Positions 14,640-28,670 of a stretch of DNA of 64,000 bases are shown piece by piece. The notes beneath the pieces are model-generated. The model worked only from the letters and a program-made list of their open reading frames with translations. It searched no databases and was not told where the DNA came from. The stretch covers positions 2,350,501-2,414,500 of the forward strand of contig JAKNDB010000068.1 in the NCBI GenBank assembly GCA_024305405.1, in the 5' to 3' direction. The translations under genes were made by a program, and so were the position numbers. Numbering within the stretch: the first letter of the stretch is position 1; the number at the start of each line of letters is the position of its first letter. The DNA is from Dirofilaria immitis (lineage: Eukaryota > Nematoda > Chromadorea > Rhabditida > Onchocercidae).

Positions 14640-15165
14640 AACATATATGATATCAACTCATTATTCATTAAGTTAATATTTTATCTTCTATACAATGAAG
14701 TGATAAGTAAGATGATGGCTTTATTTGAATTATTATTTATTAATCATTTTCTTATCATTCATGATAATGTGTCACATCATATCACTCATAATTCATCATT
14801 CATGATGATATGTCATATTCATCGATCTAATATATATCAAATTTTGTCTTCTATACAATGAAGCAATAATGAAAGTGTGATATAGCTTCATTTGATAGTT
14901 ATTTATCAATTGAAAAAATGATTATCATTTATTATTTTCTTATCATTCATGATGATATGTTGTCATATTACTCATCATTCATTGATTTAATAAAATTTAA
15001 TATATATTAAATCAATGAATGATGATTTAATATATATCAAATTTTATCATTTATACAATAAACAATAAAGACATAATGAAGATTGACAGCTTCATTTGAT
15101 AATTATTTATCACTGATAAATTGAAAAAAATGATTATCATTTATCATTTTCATTCTTTGCTTCCT
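14640..15165. repeat. Tandem repeat, about 190-bp unit, about 3 copies
   Basis: Repeated in order: 'cttatcattcatgatgatatg', a 'tcattcat' block, 'aatatatatcaaattttrtc', 'ttctatacaatgaag', 'agcttcatttgataattattt' and 'aaatgattatcattta'. Copies differ by small indels. Confidence 0.75.
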
Positions 15166-15539
15166 TCTTCTTTTTTTTCCAAATTAATTTTATTATCTGT
15201 TCATGCATGTGTAATTTTTCATTGCAAATTTATTTACATATTTTTATTGTTAAAATTTTGACAACTTTTGTTCCTTTGAAATATAAAAAAAAAAAAAGAA
15301 AAAAGAAAAAGAGAAAATGTTTTATTGAAGGTCAAATTGAAAAAAAAAAAAAAAAAAAAGGAATAAATTGGAAAAATGGGAACAGTTTTACTAATTTAAA
15401 ATGTCATTTCTTTTTTGAAGGTCATCCATGTCATATTGTCATTTTTAATGTATTATCAGAGACAGATGGAAATTATCGCAAATTATGCTTATTTATTTTT
15501 TTCTACAACATATTAATCCTTCTTTTTTATCTCGTTATC

Positions 15540-15578
<39 letters not shown>

Positions 15579-16604
15579 AGTCTTATAAAACAAAATTATC
15601 AATATACATTCGATGCATAAATCAAAAATTAAAATAATTATAAGAGATGGCGGAAGGGGGTGAAAAGAAAAAATTGTTAAAACTAAAATTAATCAAAAAT
15701 TTCATTTTATTTGATTGAGAAAAAAAAATTTTAAAATAATAGCTATTGATATGAAATATATTGATTTGATAATTGAACAAAGATTATAGATAATTAATTA
15801 ATTAATTAATTAATCAACAAATAAAATTAATTATAAAAATCGAAGCAATTCGTCCAAGAAGAGAGACCGTAAAAAAATCTTAATAATAATTACATAAATA
15901 ATCAATATGCCAAAAAATTACCCAATGAATAAATCGATTAAACATTTACGACGATTATAGATTTCTGAAACTGGAAACTTTACGTAAAACAGAATTTTTA
16001 CAAAAATTTCACGTAAAACAGAATTTTTATAAAAATTTCACGTGAAACAGAATTTCTTCACGTGAAAGAAAATTTGAATGAAATATCTATTATATAATGG
16101 AAAATTGAAAATTGTAGTATCAAAATATTGCTATGAAAAATGAATTATGTTAATCGTATTAGACATGAAACACACAACAGACAACAGACATGATACATGC
16201 ATACATATACACATACACATACACACATACACACATACGTACATACATACATAAAAGGTTTTATGTCTATAAATTAAATTAAATTAATAAACAATATATA
16301 TTAGCTTCACTATTAACAATCATACATATGCAAAATACATAAACATACATACATACATACATACATACACACATACACATACATATAGGTGGAAATAAAT
16401 TTTTATAATAGGTATAAAAATAAGCCTAGAAAGAACATTTGATAATAATTGATGCTTAGAAAAAGTATGATGGAATATTATCGAATCATTAAATCATCAA
16501 CAAATGAATAGGTATAAAGGAGGGAAGAGACAGAGCAAAATTTACAACTCTGTTCACCTGGTTTACCTGTACAATGAATGAAAATGGCAGACATAAACAA
16601 GTTG

Positions 16605-16606
16605 AC

Positions 16607-16647
<41 letters not shown>

Positions 16648-16648
16648 A
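16605..16648. repeat. (ATG)n trinucleotide microsatellite
   Basis: About 13 ATG/GAT units, continuing into AAT units. It would encode poly-Met on one strand and poly-His on the other; neither open frame looks genic. Confidence 0.95.
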
Positions 16649-16700
16649 ATAATAATGCACACGCTATATGAAAAGTTTACAGAATTTATCTGTCCATTAC

Positions 16701-16813
16701 CACAATTGGTAGCAGGTAGGGTTTGGTATATCTGTGTGAGTATCGCTGGCTGTAATGATTGAGCTCAATTGAGGTATCGTCGTCAAAAGTGTCGTTGGAT
16801 CCGTTGTTGCCAT
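16701..16813 (-). CDS. Possible first coding exon of an unrecognised minus-strand gene
   Basis: Reading from an ATG at 16813, the minus strand gives MATTDPTTLL, TTIPQLSSII and TASDTHTDIPNPTCYQL, then a good donor (TTGTG|GTAATG). Composition is clearly less AT-rich than the flanks, and the Thr/Ser/Pro-rich text resembles a disordered N-terminus. No downstream exon could be joined: the best acceptor (TTGTACAG at about 16571) would give an immediate stop in the required phase. It could equally be conserved non-coding DNA or the end of a short ORF (TGG TAA). The neighbouring astacin gene would be divergently oriented to it. Confidence 0.2.
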
Positions 16814-17636
16814 TGTCATCATCATAAATGGTCACTCTCTTTCACGCAATCATTTTGTGATGATTCTTTTGAGCTATTGCTAACACTATTACCACTATTA
16901 TTAATACTACTCTGATATTACTACTAGTCCGATAGTAATACTATTGCTTCTGCTATTGTTGATCCACTTGGATTTGAAATAAAATTGTTTGGATTAAAAC
17001 AAAAGGAAAACAAAGCAAGAAGCTATTTTGTTATTTCAAAATATTCGATCGTTTAAGAATTTAATGAAGAAATAATTGAGAGAATCAAAAAGGAGTAATC
17101 GAACGAATCAATGTGTTAATGTATTTTCGAGAATTTTAGATTATGCAATAAATTCTTGATAATAATCTGTAAAATTATTATTTTTTCTGAACAAAAAAGT
17201 ATTAAACCATTTCTGTATTACATCATTTTTGTAAAGATATTCGATTCTGAAAGATAAAATTTTAACTCTATCAAGAAATCTAATCATTATTATTATCACT
17301 TCACTTGTTTTTGATATATAGAATTATCAGTAGCAGATTTAAAACTGTACAAAAATTGATTTGCTATCAAACGAATATTCCGGTAATGTATTTTTAATTC
17401 ATTCAAGAAGAGACACTCATATTGTATAGCATATACATAACATCGATGATAACATATTTTGAACTTGAATGATCAGAAGGAATAATCAAGCAGCAAAATG
17501 TTTATCTTTTCATTAACAGTTATCGCCTATCTTATAGCTTTATCATTGCTGTGTTAGCTTTATCATTAAGTTATCAAATTTCTATTAGCAATTAGATGCA
17601 ACGGTGGTAATTTTTACTCGTCAAGGCAATACAAAC

Positions 17637-17671
<35 letters not shown>

Positions 17672-18132
17672 GCATCATCATTACATCTGCAAGTATCGAC
17701 GATAGTTCGATTCCAGTTCTCGTAAGAAGCGTCTATTTTCGTATTTCTTTACGATTTCTTTCGTTATTGCTTGTTACTATCTCAGCAATAACAACAACTA
17801 TTTGTGCTCTTTATTTTTGCTTATTGAATTTTATTTATATTTAACAAAAAAAAAAAAAAAGAAAAAAGGAAAAAAAACGTCACGTTATCAAATTTGGTAT
17901 TAATATTTTTTCTCGACGTTATCGTACGTCAAAAAAATATAATATATATATATTAAATCCAGGAAGTATTATCTTCTCTACTACTATTACTACTAATACT
18001 AGTACTACTACTACTACTAGTACTACTACTACTACTACTACTACTATTACTACTACTACTAATACTATTATTAATACTACAATTTATTGATCCTTTATTA
18101 TTTGATTTATTGGATCTCATCAAAAAAAAAAA
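16814..18132. other. Upstream region of the astacin gene; microsatellites
   Basis: No gene seen. It contains a (CAT)n run at about 17636-17672 and a degenerate (TAC)n tract at 17980-18080, ending in an A-run directly before the astacin ATG at 18133. Serine-rich and methionine-rich open frames here are translations of those tracts. Confidence 0.6.
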
Positions 18133-21100
18133 ATGACGACTATTATGGCACATTTATTACGACTTATTATTTTATTCCTATCTATTCAAATATATGAAAC
18201 AATATTGTTAATAAATAGTACATTGCCTAATCTTCCCGGTATGGATATAATGAGTTCCAGTAAACAATTACATATTGGTATCATTGAACGGGTATCAAGA
18301 ACTGATATTAATTTGCATAGACGTCGACGTCAAATTATTGCAGGGCCTATATATGAATGGCATTCAGTTGTAATACCATATATTATATGGGGTGGTGATT
18401 GTAAGTTTTTTTTCATTTCTCGAACAAAATATTCTTCTCGAATTGATTGGATAAATATTGATAGGTGTTTTTTTTTTTGATTTATTATAAGATTATTATT
18501 GGATAAGTTGGCTTTCTGAAAAAGTCTTATTTTTCTTTTACGTAAACATTTTGATTTAAAAATTTTTCTTTGCTAGTTTTTTATATTTAAAATGTATACA
18601 AAAGCGGAAAATAAATTTATCACTATATATTATTGATAAATGATAATGCAATGATTATTTGATTTATTCATATGGATTTAAAAAAAAATTTTATTTTTAA
18701 AATGTTTGAAATTTATGAAGGTAAATAGAGAAGAGAGAAATTATCGAGAGAGAGAGAGAGAGAAAGAAAAATGAATTGGAAAACAAGTTCAATATTAATT
18801 TGATGCTTCATTATTTCAAGTTTTTTTTTCGTTTTTCTCTCTCTCTCTTTCTCTCTTTCCCTCTCTCTCTCTCCCTCTCTTTTAGCTTCTTTATTTAAAT
18901 GTGTAATAACAGTATTAATCTAAATTTGATTTTCCATCATCCTTGTCTATATGAGATCTAATAGTTTAAAACTGGATCTACCAATTAACAGATGAAAAAG
19001 AAACAACAATAAAATCTTTCTAAAATTTGCTTCATTTCAAATCTAAAATTTGATAAAATATTTTAGTAGCTAATATGACCTTTGTTAAATGATTAATTAT
19101 ATAGACTTAGATATATATATATATATAGAATTATGAAGATATTAACAAAATATTTCGAACTATCCAATAATATTACTCTTATCATAGTTCTTATCAATAA
19201 CTATTTTGTTATTATTATTTACCTGTAATCTTATTCATTTTATACTTTAATTTTGTACTACTGATAGTTTATTGTAAATAGGTTGAAATAAATCTCCAAC
19301 AAATACAACTTTTTACGATGAAAACTTTTTAGAAACCTAATATCTTTGACATTTTTAAAATTTTACTTTATTATTTAAACCATTTCAAAATTATCCAATA
19401 ATTTATTAATACAAAATTCAATAAGACTTTATTTGAATACATATATGAATTGATATTCTTATCTTTTCTATTTTACTAATTTCCTTCTCAATTGAGATAA
19501 CATCGATAAGAATCTTTTATTATTTAGTTTTAAAAAATTTATAGATATTTCTGTTAATAAAAACAAAAAAAAACGAACATCAGAATCCGAAACATTAGAA
19601 TCTAATAATTCTATTTTCATAGTTTATTATGAAATATTTTTCAATATTTCGTAATTTTAACTAAATCCTCATTTTCATTTTAATAAAAATTAAAAAATGA
19701 TAAAATTTAAAAAAAAAGGGATATGAAGACAAAAGTTATCGGTTTTCCTAATTTACAGCAAAGCATTTTTGCAACAGTGTTATTTTAATTAACTTTAACA
19801 CGCCTTAAAATTATCGCTTATATAAAACAAGAATTTAAATTGAGCTAAAAAATCTCGTAATAACATTCCCGCCCCGTAATGAAAGCGCCATTCATAATAT
19901 GCTTCATGTTATCTTTCATGTAACGAGAACGAGATTGAAAGACGAAAAGATTCTGGTATTTTTTTTTCTAAAAGTTTTTTGCATAGTAAGTTTAAATTTT
20001 ATTCTGAACTTAATTTACAACATGCTGAATATATTATTAGCAAAAGCATATAAAATTATGATAGATTTAAGTGAAAAGTTTAATTTGATAAATTTTTAAT
20101 GATATAGTGATAATGATATTTATTATAAATTTTACTGTTATCATTAAGATATCATTGATATAAATAGCAGAGTTGAAAGGAAAAATTTATGCTTAAATGA
20201 ATAATTGAAATATTTGATTAAAAAATATAGCAAATTGTTTAAATATACTATAAAATTATTTATTGAAATTTTATCATAAATTCACGAAAGTTTTAATAAA
20301 TTTGATTTAAGCAATTCAAAACGGATCAATTTTTCTTATCATTTTCTAATGATAAGTTATAAATATTGAAATGTAACATAGAGTTTAAAATTATGGATTA
20401 TATTGTTGTTCAAGATTGATAAAAGTATCATTTTCTGATATTCAAGAGCGATAAGGATTAACTATATAATCCTAGCTTTTTATGAATTTCAGCATTAATT
20501 ACAATAATAAGCTTTATTTATTGCATTTCTCGAATACTCTCGATGATTGTTTCATTTCGTTAGTTTTCTATTGATGATGAAAAATTTGTACGTATTTTGT
20601 GTGTAATTTAAATTTCAATTGATCATAGATTATACATTACGCTGATAAAAAAAAGCTGAAAAAAAAGTTGAAAAAAAAAAAGAAAACTTGATTAAATGAT
20701 ATTTCGTTTTTGTATTTATTTTTGGAAACAAAAAGGAAGTATTTCATGTAAATATTACACACATACATCTATTTGTAAGTAAGTAACATTTAAATATTTT
20801 AACTTCCTTATGAAAAGCAAGTTATTTCAATTTTAATTGTAACTAATTTGATTTTAATTTTTGCAAAAATTTTGCTATTAAACTAATTTTTATTCAAAAT
20901 TTAACAACAATTCATTCATTAAAATTCATTTTATCAAAACAAGTTTTTCATGTTCAAATTAGAGAAATAAAATGCTAGTTGCATTTGAACAGAAAACAGG
21001 CCAATCTATTGAAAATTTATTTGAACAAATTTATTAATGAGTTTGTTTAGAATAAAGAGGAAGTGAATGTTTGTTTTTACTATATGACTTGTTTTCTAAA

Positions 21101-24100
21101 TTGTATTTTTGTTAATTGAAGAAGATTATTTGCCAAATGAGAAGTAAATCAAATGAGATGAATTGAAATAAATTTATTTTTAAATCGTATATTTTACTTT
21201 TTATTCATTGCCCAAAGCGATAAATCATCAGATCGACAAATTGGGGAGAAGAGAAAATGACATTTTTCATATCCAAAATAACAGATAACTTTTCAGCACT
21301 AATATTATTTAATTGGAATAGAGAATCTGGTTGATGAGAAACTATCATTCATTAAGAGATAGAGAATCTGGTTGAGAATCTATCATTCATAGATATAAAA
21401 TCTGGCTGAAAAACTATCATTTATGGAATCTGGTTGTGAAAAAATCATCGATGAATAGATGAATCTAGTTGAAAAAATATTATCTATGAGTTGAAAATAT
21501 GGCTGATAAATTATTGTCTGTGAATAGAGAATTTGATTACTAAAGTATCATCCATAGATGGAAGAATTTAGCTGAAAAAATATTATCTATAAATTGAGAA
21601 TCTGGCTAAGAAATCACTAAACGAATGAAATCTACAAATTATCATGATGACTTCAAAAATTTCTAAAACGATAATATATATCTTTAAACATTTCAAATAA
21701 TAATTTTTCTATAAGAAAAAGTTATAATTAGTTTACTTATAAATTTTCAAAAAATCATAATTAATACTAAAATTTAAAAATCATTTTTTGATTATCAAAT
21801 TTGATCATTTCAAACAAAATTCATTATCACTATTCATTGATAAGCAATATTTTTGTCAAATTATTAATAATTTTGGCACAAAATTTTAAACATTTAAATA
21901 ATTTAATAAAATTTGTTACATATTCGGGAAATATTGATGGAAAAGTTTTCATAAAAAAATAAGTTTGTATGAAATAAATTTTATACATTTTTAAGGATTA
22001 TATTTTTAATAATAAAAATATTTAATTATAAATAAATTATCAAATTATTTGATTTATCAATCTTTAATCTAATCTAATCAATCATTTTAAATTATATTTT
22101 TAGCAAAATTTATATTTGTTTTTATCATACATATATCAACTGATTATTCAAAATTTTATGGAATTTATAATTTATTAATTTTATGAGAGTATAATATGAT
22201 ATTTATGCAAAAATATAATAAATGATATATTTGATATAAACATTGTATTACTGATGTGATGATTGATATTTGTATTATTGAAAAGAGATTAGCTTTAAAA
22301 TATGTTCATTATTATCATCAACATTTCATTTTAATTATCAGAGTATTTGTCGAATTTCATAACTATCTATGATAAATTAATTCAATTTTTGAATAGATAA
22401 TTTGATACGGAAGATTAAAAATTAAATTATAAATAAAAGATATAATAAATGAAAAAATAAAATAATTACTGAAATAAAAGTCAAAATGTCAAAGGTTATA
22501 TAAAGAAATAAATAATTTGTAAATTAAAATGAATATTATTTCAGATGCTTTTCGAAATCTTATTCGACGTGGAATACGTATGTGGGAGGAAGCGACATGT
22601 TTAAGGTTTCGAGAAAATGTACAAGCGAGAGATGCAATCAGGTATGCATTTTTTCTATGTTAGATTAATTCTTGTATGTATAAATTTCTTCAGTTCATTT
22701 TCAATAATAATTCATCATTCGAGAATCATTGCAAATATTTACCATTCGATGATTAATGCAATTTTTTTTTATAATTCAGGAATTGCTGTAACTTTTATTT
22801 GTAATAGCAAAATTTGTTGTATTTCAATTTCGGCTCGATTAAATTTGAAATTTATTTCAATTCACATATTTGATTATGCGAAGTGAACGAAATGAATTTA
22901 CAGATATGTACTTGAACAAGGTGATAGTTGTTTTACGGAATATATTGGTCGAAATGGTGGATATCAAGATATTGTTATAGGAAGTGAATGTGCCGAGGTA
23001 ATCAAGACTTTTTAAACCTCGTTTTCTTTTTCTTTCTTTTTTTTTTTTCAGTTTTATTTATTTTTCTTCAAATTATTTATAATTTAAAGTCTTTTATTCG
23101 AACAATAAAATTACACATATTATGTTTTGAATAATACTATTCATATTTAATTGAAAAGAAAAAAGTTTATTTTTAAGATTTTTCAAAATATCGACAAATA
23201 TTGGATAAAAATTGCATATAATCAAATGATATATTTGAGTTTATTTTATTATTAACAAAGCTGGTTTTAGAATGTTTTAGTTGAAAATTTCAACCACTTT
23301 TATTGAAAATTGAGAAGGAAAGAAAAAAAGAAGAAAGAAAAGAAAGTAGTAATTGAAATTCAATTCAAATAATTCTTAAATTATTTGAATTGAACATACT
23401 TCTTTTAAGAAAATAATTTTAAAAAATGAATTAATTAATATAAATAAATTAATAGATATGAATTTAACAATAAGCATCAATCTTAGTGGCAATTGTTAAT
23501 TTTAAATATTTGATTAGATCATTTGTAGCAGATAAAATAAAAGCATAGATGAATTTATTCTAAAAGCATAGATGAATTTATTTTTAAGACTAAAATATTT
23601 CTTAAAATAGCAAATAGTTTAATATCTTTCCTAACAAACTAATAAATCACTTATAAGCCAGAATTTTTAATTTCTTTAATGACTCAAAAAGAAAAATGAA
23701 TAAATAGCCAAGTCCAATAAGCAAGACTAGTATGTTGCATAATAATTAGAAAATCATAAATTTAAAGAAACAAAAAAATAGATAGCCAAATCCGGTATGT
23801 AGTAATTATTGCTACTAGCATGTTGAACATAATGATTAGAAAATTTTTGTGATCCTCTTGATCAAATATCTCAGAGCGATACTGTATCGATCTTGTAACT
23901 CCACTTCCCGATAGCAAACAACTTCGTAATCATCATAATATTTATAATAATATCTAAAGGAGTACGTTGTGGCGCACGAGACTGGACATGCATTAGGCTT
24001 TTGGCATACTCATCAACGTCCTGATCGAGATCGATATATCTCAATTAATTGGAAGAATGTAATGGATGAAGCTACAGCATCTTTCATGCCATTCCGTAGT

Positions 24101-27100
24101 ATGCTTCAAGCATTTGGTATTAGACAGGTAAGTTTCCATTCCGTAAACTTTAAAGTCAATTAGTACTGTGCGACATACCGATATTTTAATTCTTTTTTTT
24201 CTTAGAATTTATGAAACAGAACTTTTCGTTTTATTCCGTAGATTAAGAATCTAAACAGGTTATTAGATTTTATAGTATTATAGAATCTAATGCTAAGAAT
24301 CAAAGAGATAAAAGATGCTTTTTAAATTTTGAAAAATATATTAATAACAAATGATAAATATGCTAGATACGGTAAGCAAATATTAGAATATTATAATAAA
24401 AGCCACTTGAACACAGACATTTACTTTTATTATCATCATTCCTATTTTATAATTTATATCACGACGATACATAGAAAATGATTAGGCTTTTATTCAATCT
24501 AGAATTTACTTATTTATCTAATTTTTCTTTCAATTTAATTTCTCTGTTTTTCTACACATTTTATTTTAAATATTTAAAGCTCAATTCAATTTGAATATAA
24601 AATAGTTATGAACAAAGAGATAATGATAAAGTGATAAGGGAAAGAAAGACCAGTATTAAAATATATATCAAATTTTGAAAAAATAAATGACAGGTTGCTA
24701 CGTACTACTGATAATTTAAATAATAAATTCATGGAAAAATTTTGGAATCATTAAGAATTATTTTAGAAAATATTCTCTTGCCTAGATCTTACAAATCTTT
24801 TTGATATAAAAATTTTGATATATAAATTAATTTTGCATCACTATTTAGAAAGATAAGATTGCTATTCAATGATCATTGATAGTTACTAGTGATAATTATC
24901 ATTGATCAAGCATATATAGGAGAATATTTCCGTTTTTATATGAATCATTTTAACAACTGGAAGTTTTAGTAGCAGCAAGAAAAAAAAAACAGAATCGGCG
25001 CTTTCCTTTGAATACTCTAAGACTATTTCAGTATTTCAGTATTCAGGTTTGTTTTTTTTTTTGAAATTTTTAACATTGTTTTAGATATCACCTCGACGGA
25101 TACCATATGATTACGGGTCATTGATGCATTATCATGCTGTAGCACATGCTGTTCGTATAACTGATTTCACTATTGTTCCGAAGGAATTAAAATATGTAAC
25201 AACGATGGGTACCGAGAAAATGGCTTTTTAGATGCTAAAGTGATCAATGATATCTATTGTTTAAGTAATACCATATTTCTTCATTGTAAATAGAAACATT
25301 CGTTGTATATGATAATTGTTAGCATTGTTTCAAAACATCTAAAGATCATAATTGAATTTAAAGATTTAGCGGGAACTTCGATAATTTAAAACTTTCACTA
25401 AATTCGATTTACAGATGTTTGTGCGGGTCGAGGGCCACAAAATTGTTTAGCAGGAGGTTATCCAGATCCGAATAATTGTAATCAATGTCGTTGTCCAGAA
25501 GGTCTTGGTGGTTATGATTGCAGTATGCTACAACCATCACGTAAGAAATGGTTTAAAAAATAGCTTTCTTCGAAAGATATACATTTCGAAATATGATATT
25601 AATGTTGATAATGTACAAATGATAAGAACAAATATCACGTGTGATTTAATTAGCGCATTTTTACTTCCAGTAATATAATTTATACATAAGCTATCAGTAG
25701 TGATACTGATAAGCATGATTAAGAATCATTTTCTATAAGAAAAATGCTTTTTCACTTTCTCACCTTTACAGGACTAGTTTTTATATTAAATTATATTTAG
25801 TGAAAGAAATTTGTTCGAAAACAGGTTTACATTCGGATACGGAAGAAAAGAAATGATAGTTTACGGATCACTTAGGAAGGAGAGGCCGGGAAAAGAGAGG
25901 ATTTATCAAAACAGATTTAAATTTCACTCATTTATTTATGCTGATTCTAGATGGCAAACATAGTATAAATATTTAATATCGATTAAGCAAATCAAATCTA
26001 CCAATATATATATATATATATATACTTCGAGAAAATGCAGGAGCAGGGACAATTCTAAAATTTCGGAAGAAATGATTGATGCTATAATCCTATGTTGTGC
26101 ATTAATTCAGAATGCTACAATTTGAAGATATATAGTTAGAATGAATAAGTATAAAAATAAAAAGCAAAAGACAGAAAATAAGAAAGTTTGATTAGGATAA
26201 AAGAGAGATTAGAAAAGTTATGTCTTGGATCTTCCGAGTATTGAAAAAGTTCTATGAAAGCATTATTATTGACGAATTTCAATCTTGAAAGTTTTTTTTT
26301 TTTTCCAGCTTGCGGTAGTGAATTATACGCAACAGATGTATGGCAAACATTAACAAGTCCGAAAGGTGGAAATATCGATTGTTATTGGAGGATATCGGTA
26401 AGGAAATGTGAATTGCTAACTGATAATAATATTAGTATAAGTACGAATGATATATCCTTAATATACTGATTGATAAGTTCTCTAAATCATTTGCCTAATT
26501 ATTCATTTCTTTACTATTTTAATTTAATCATTCATGATCATTATTATCCTTATCACCTTTCCAACAAATTATAGTTAACACTTCTACTCCATTATTTTCA
26601 TTCATTTATTTCGTATTTTATTATTTTAATTCTTTTTTATGCTCTTATATTCAAGAGAATTGGTAAATTGATTTGAATTATTTCAGATTCCGATTGATGA
26701 ATTGAATGATTTCAGGAGTGAATTAGTGAATTGAATCATTTCAAGAGTGAATTGGATCATTTCAGGTTCCATTGGGGAGTCGAATACGTTTTCGTCTTAG
26801 CGATGGAGAATTTCCATGTTCATACGGGTGCCAATCATATGTAGAAATTAAGCATAAACTTGATGTCAGGTTAACTGGTTTCCGAAGGTATACTTTTGAA
26901 ATCGCCTTTATCTTCTTGAATTTATTTGGTTTATAGTAACACAAATATGTTTCAATTACAGGATAAATGAACTCTTTTGTGTTATAAAAGTTGTTTTTTT
27001 TCTGGTTTTTAATTCCTGCGATCTGTTAACATTTGCAGCTAATAGATTTATAGAATTTTGACCTTGGTTTAGAAATATTCGCATATTATTATAGTTGTTG

Positions 27101-27215
27101 TTACCGGCCAAAGGAAGATTCTGTGTCAGAGGGAAATCAAATCTTCATCATCTATCATCCAAATAGAAAGATGGCACGATTCACTCTTCGGTATATCAGA
27201 CAACAATTTTACTGA
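18133..27215 (+). CDS. Astacin-family zinc metalloprotease with EGF and CUB domains, 9 exons, one-base frameshift
   Basis: Secreted peptidase, probably acting on extracellular matrix, cuticle or eggshell. Exons: 18133-18400, 22545-22641, 22904-22997, 23960-24127, 25085-25264, 25415-25540, 26309-26397, 26766-26887, 27095-27215; about 421 residues. Hydrophobic signal (1-28), a short propeptide ending in the furin-like RRRR (63-66), then the astacin domain with HETGHALGFWHTHQRPDRD (HExxHxxGFxHxxxRxDR) and the Met-turn SLMHY. An EGF-like module follows (NCLAGGYPDPNNC ... CRCPEGLGGYDC) and a CUB domain ending at RYIRQQFY. No TSP-1 repeat follows, so it is shorter than DPY-31-like proteins; HCH-1/NAS-34-like is an alternative. 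Intron 1 is 4.1 kb. In exon 5 the text runs into TAG after EKMAF at 25229. One missing T at 25225-25229 explains it, because both the downstream frame and the exon's end phase then fit. The acceptor of exon 4 (CTAAAG) is unusual. Confidence 0.9.
18740..18885. repeat. (GA)n and (TC)n tracts in astacin intron 1
   Basis: A GA-repeat run at about 18747-18768 is followed about 65 bp later by a TC-repeat run at about 18835-18883. The two are complementary and could form a hairpin in the intron transcript. Confidence 0.8.
21310..21610. repeat. Diverged short tandem repeat in astacin intron 1, about 40-50 bp unit, 7-8 copies
   Basis: Repeated text of the kind 'agagaatctggttga(t)gagaa' plus 'ctatcattcat' or 'tatcatctatg' recurs with variation. 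It sits inside the 4.1-kb first intron and has no coding frame. Confidence 0.7.
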
Positions 27216-28670
27216 ACTGTATCAGAATAAATCATTATTATCGAATTTAGTTTACCTGTGGTAGATTCAGGAATGGAGAATTCAGATTAAAGTAATTAGG
27301 AATGCTTTGATTAGAATACGAATTAGAATATGCATATCTGCGATATTGTATCATTTTCTTGTCGTCTTGAATTTATGAAAATCTCTAACATGGAATTTCA
27401 ACATGGGAATTTCATTGCATGACTTATCATCCGAAGTAAAGACAGTGAACGATCTTCACCATGATTATTTTAATATTTTTATAAAAAGCTTTTACTGGTC
27501 GGAGTTATAAGTTTACTTTTTTCGTTAAGAATTTATAGCTTAACAGAAATTTTTTTTGGGTCTAATTTATGTTAAATATAACTCATATATTAAACTTTAA
27601 AGTTTTAATTGCAAAACATTTATAATACAATTAATTCAATACTTCTTATAATAGATTATAGATGAAAAGTAAAGTAAAAGAATGATGCTTGTATGGATAA
27701 GAATCCTTCACAAATAAATTAAAGTTTTCAGATGCTTCGGAAGGTTTTTTCTATTTCAGTTTCTGAAAGCTTTTTATTACTAATGTTTCAACCCATGTTG
27801 GAATTTCTATTTTTGCTATATTTTATTGTCAATAAATATCGTGTATTTCTACATGATGTATAAAATATATGTTATAGTAGTGCTGCGAGGCTTTAAATTT
27901 CCCTTCAGCATATCTTAAATTTGCAATACGTAAATATAATTCGAGATTAAATTGTTGATTCGACACTATGATATGTGAATTAAAGATATCATGCAATCAT
28001 AGCGAGAACTGAATTTTCAAGATGTATTAATTTTATAAAGCTAACGGCGATTATCTCGAATTATAAAGTATATAGCTAATATTTGAAAATTATACGTCAC
28101 GTGAATGTCCCGCAGCTTTATTTACGTTTTTCTAATTTCGGGTCTTATAAAGAAAGCTCTCCGATTTTTATTTGCTCAGACAAAAGTATGACTTATTAAT
28201 GCAAAAGATTTAAATGATTAAATTTCAACAAAATTTAAAATAAGTTCAAAATTTTTGAAACTTTTTCTTCTATATCTCTTTTAATTGATTATACTTTCTA
28301 TTAAGCGATATTTTTGGTGAAATTGTAATTATCAGAGGGATATTGATTAGTAAGCATAATTTATAAACTTCTCAACTATCAAAGAATATTATTCTATTGA
28401 GGAATAATAAGATGTTGATTGAAGAAAAGTTATGATTTTAACAAGCAAATCTTAATGTAAATGCTAACAATAATATTATTAGAAATGTTTTAAAATGTTA
28501 ACAAAGATCAAATATAATATTTGAATATATGAAATTTAATCTCATTAATGGATCATATTCGGTTGATTTTGTTTTGCATATATTTATAAATTATAATATA
28601 TCATGTTATAATCATGTTCTTTTTTTCTCCTTCCTGCATTATTTCGCTTTGATTTCATAAATCTTTGCTA
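27216..28670. other. Intergenic, nothing recognised
   Basis: 3' flank of the astacin gene and 3' flank of the convergent minus-strand membrane gene. No open frame, RNA gene or tandem array stands out. Confidence 0.5.

Larger units (their letters stand above)
10935..16700. other. Intergenic, no gene seen; tandem repeats
   Basis: AT-rich sequence between the DHHC gene and the 16.7-kb candidate exon. Besides the arrays listed separately, two diverged copies of about 170 bp occur at roughly 12180-12450 (shared 'acacgttta', 'gaataatctcgagaataattataatttt'). A (CT)n run lies at 15546-15574, and long CATA/CACATA tracts at 16195-16250 and 16340-16386. Lysine- or asparagine-rich open frames here (14016-14261, 14414-14617, 15207-15620) follow homopolymer-rich DNA and have no splice-site or family support. 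Confidence 0.6.

Noticed and set aside
15207..15620. 137-codon plus-strand open frame
   Set aside because: Lys runs from A-tracts and Leu/Ser runs from a CT microsatellite; no splice sites, domain or codon pattern of a gene.
16478..16762. Poly-His (minus) and poly-Met (plus) open frames
   Set aside because: Both are translations of the (ATG)n microsatellite.
17953..18153. Serine-rich minus-strand open frame
   Set aside because: It is the (TAC)n tract read backwards, overlapping the astacin start on the other strand.
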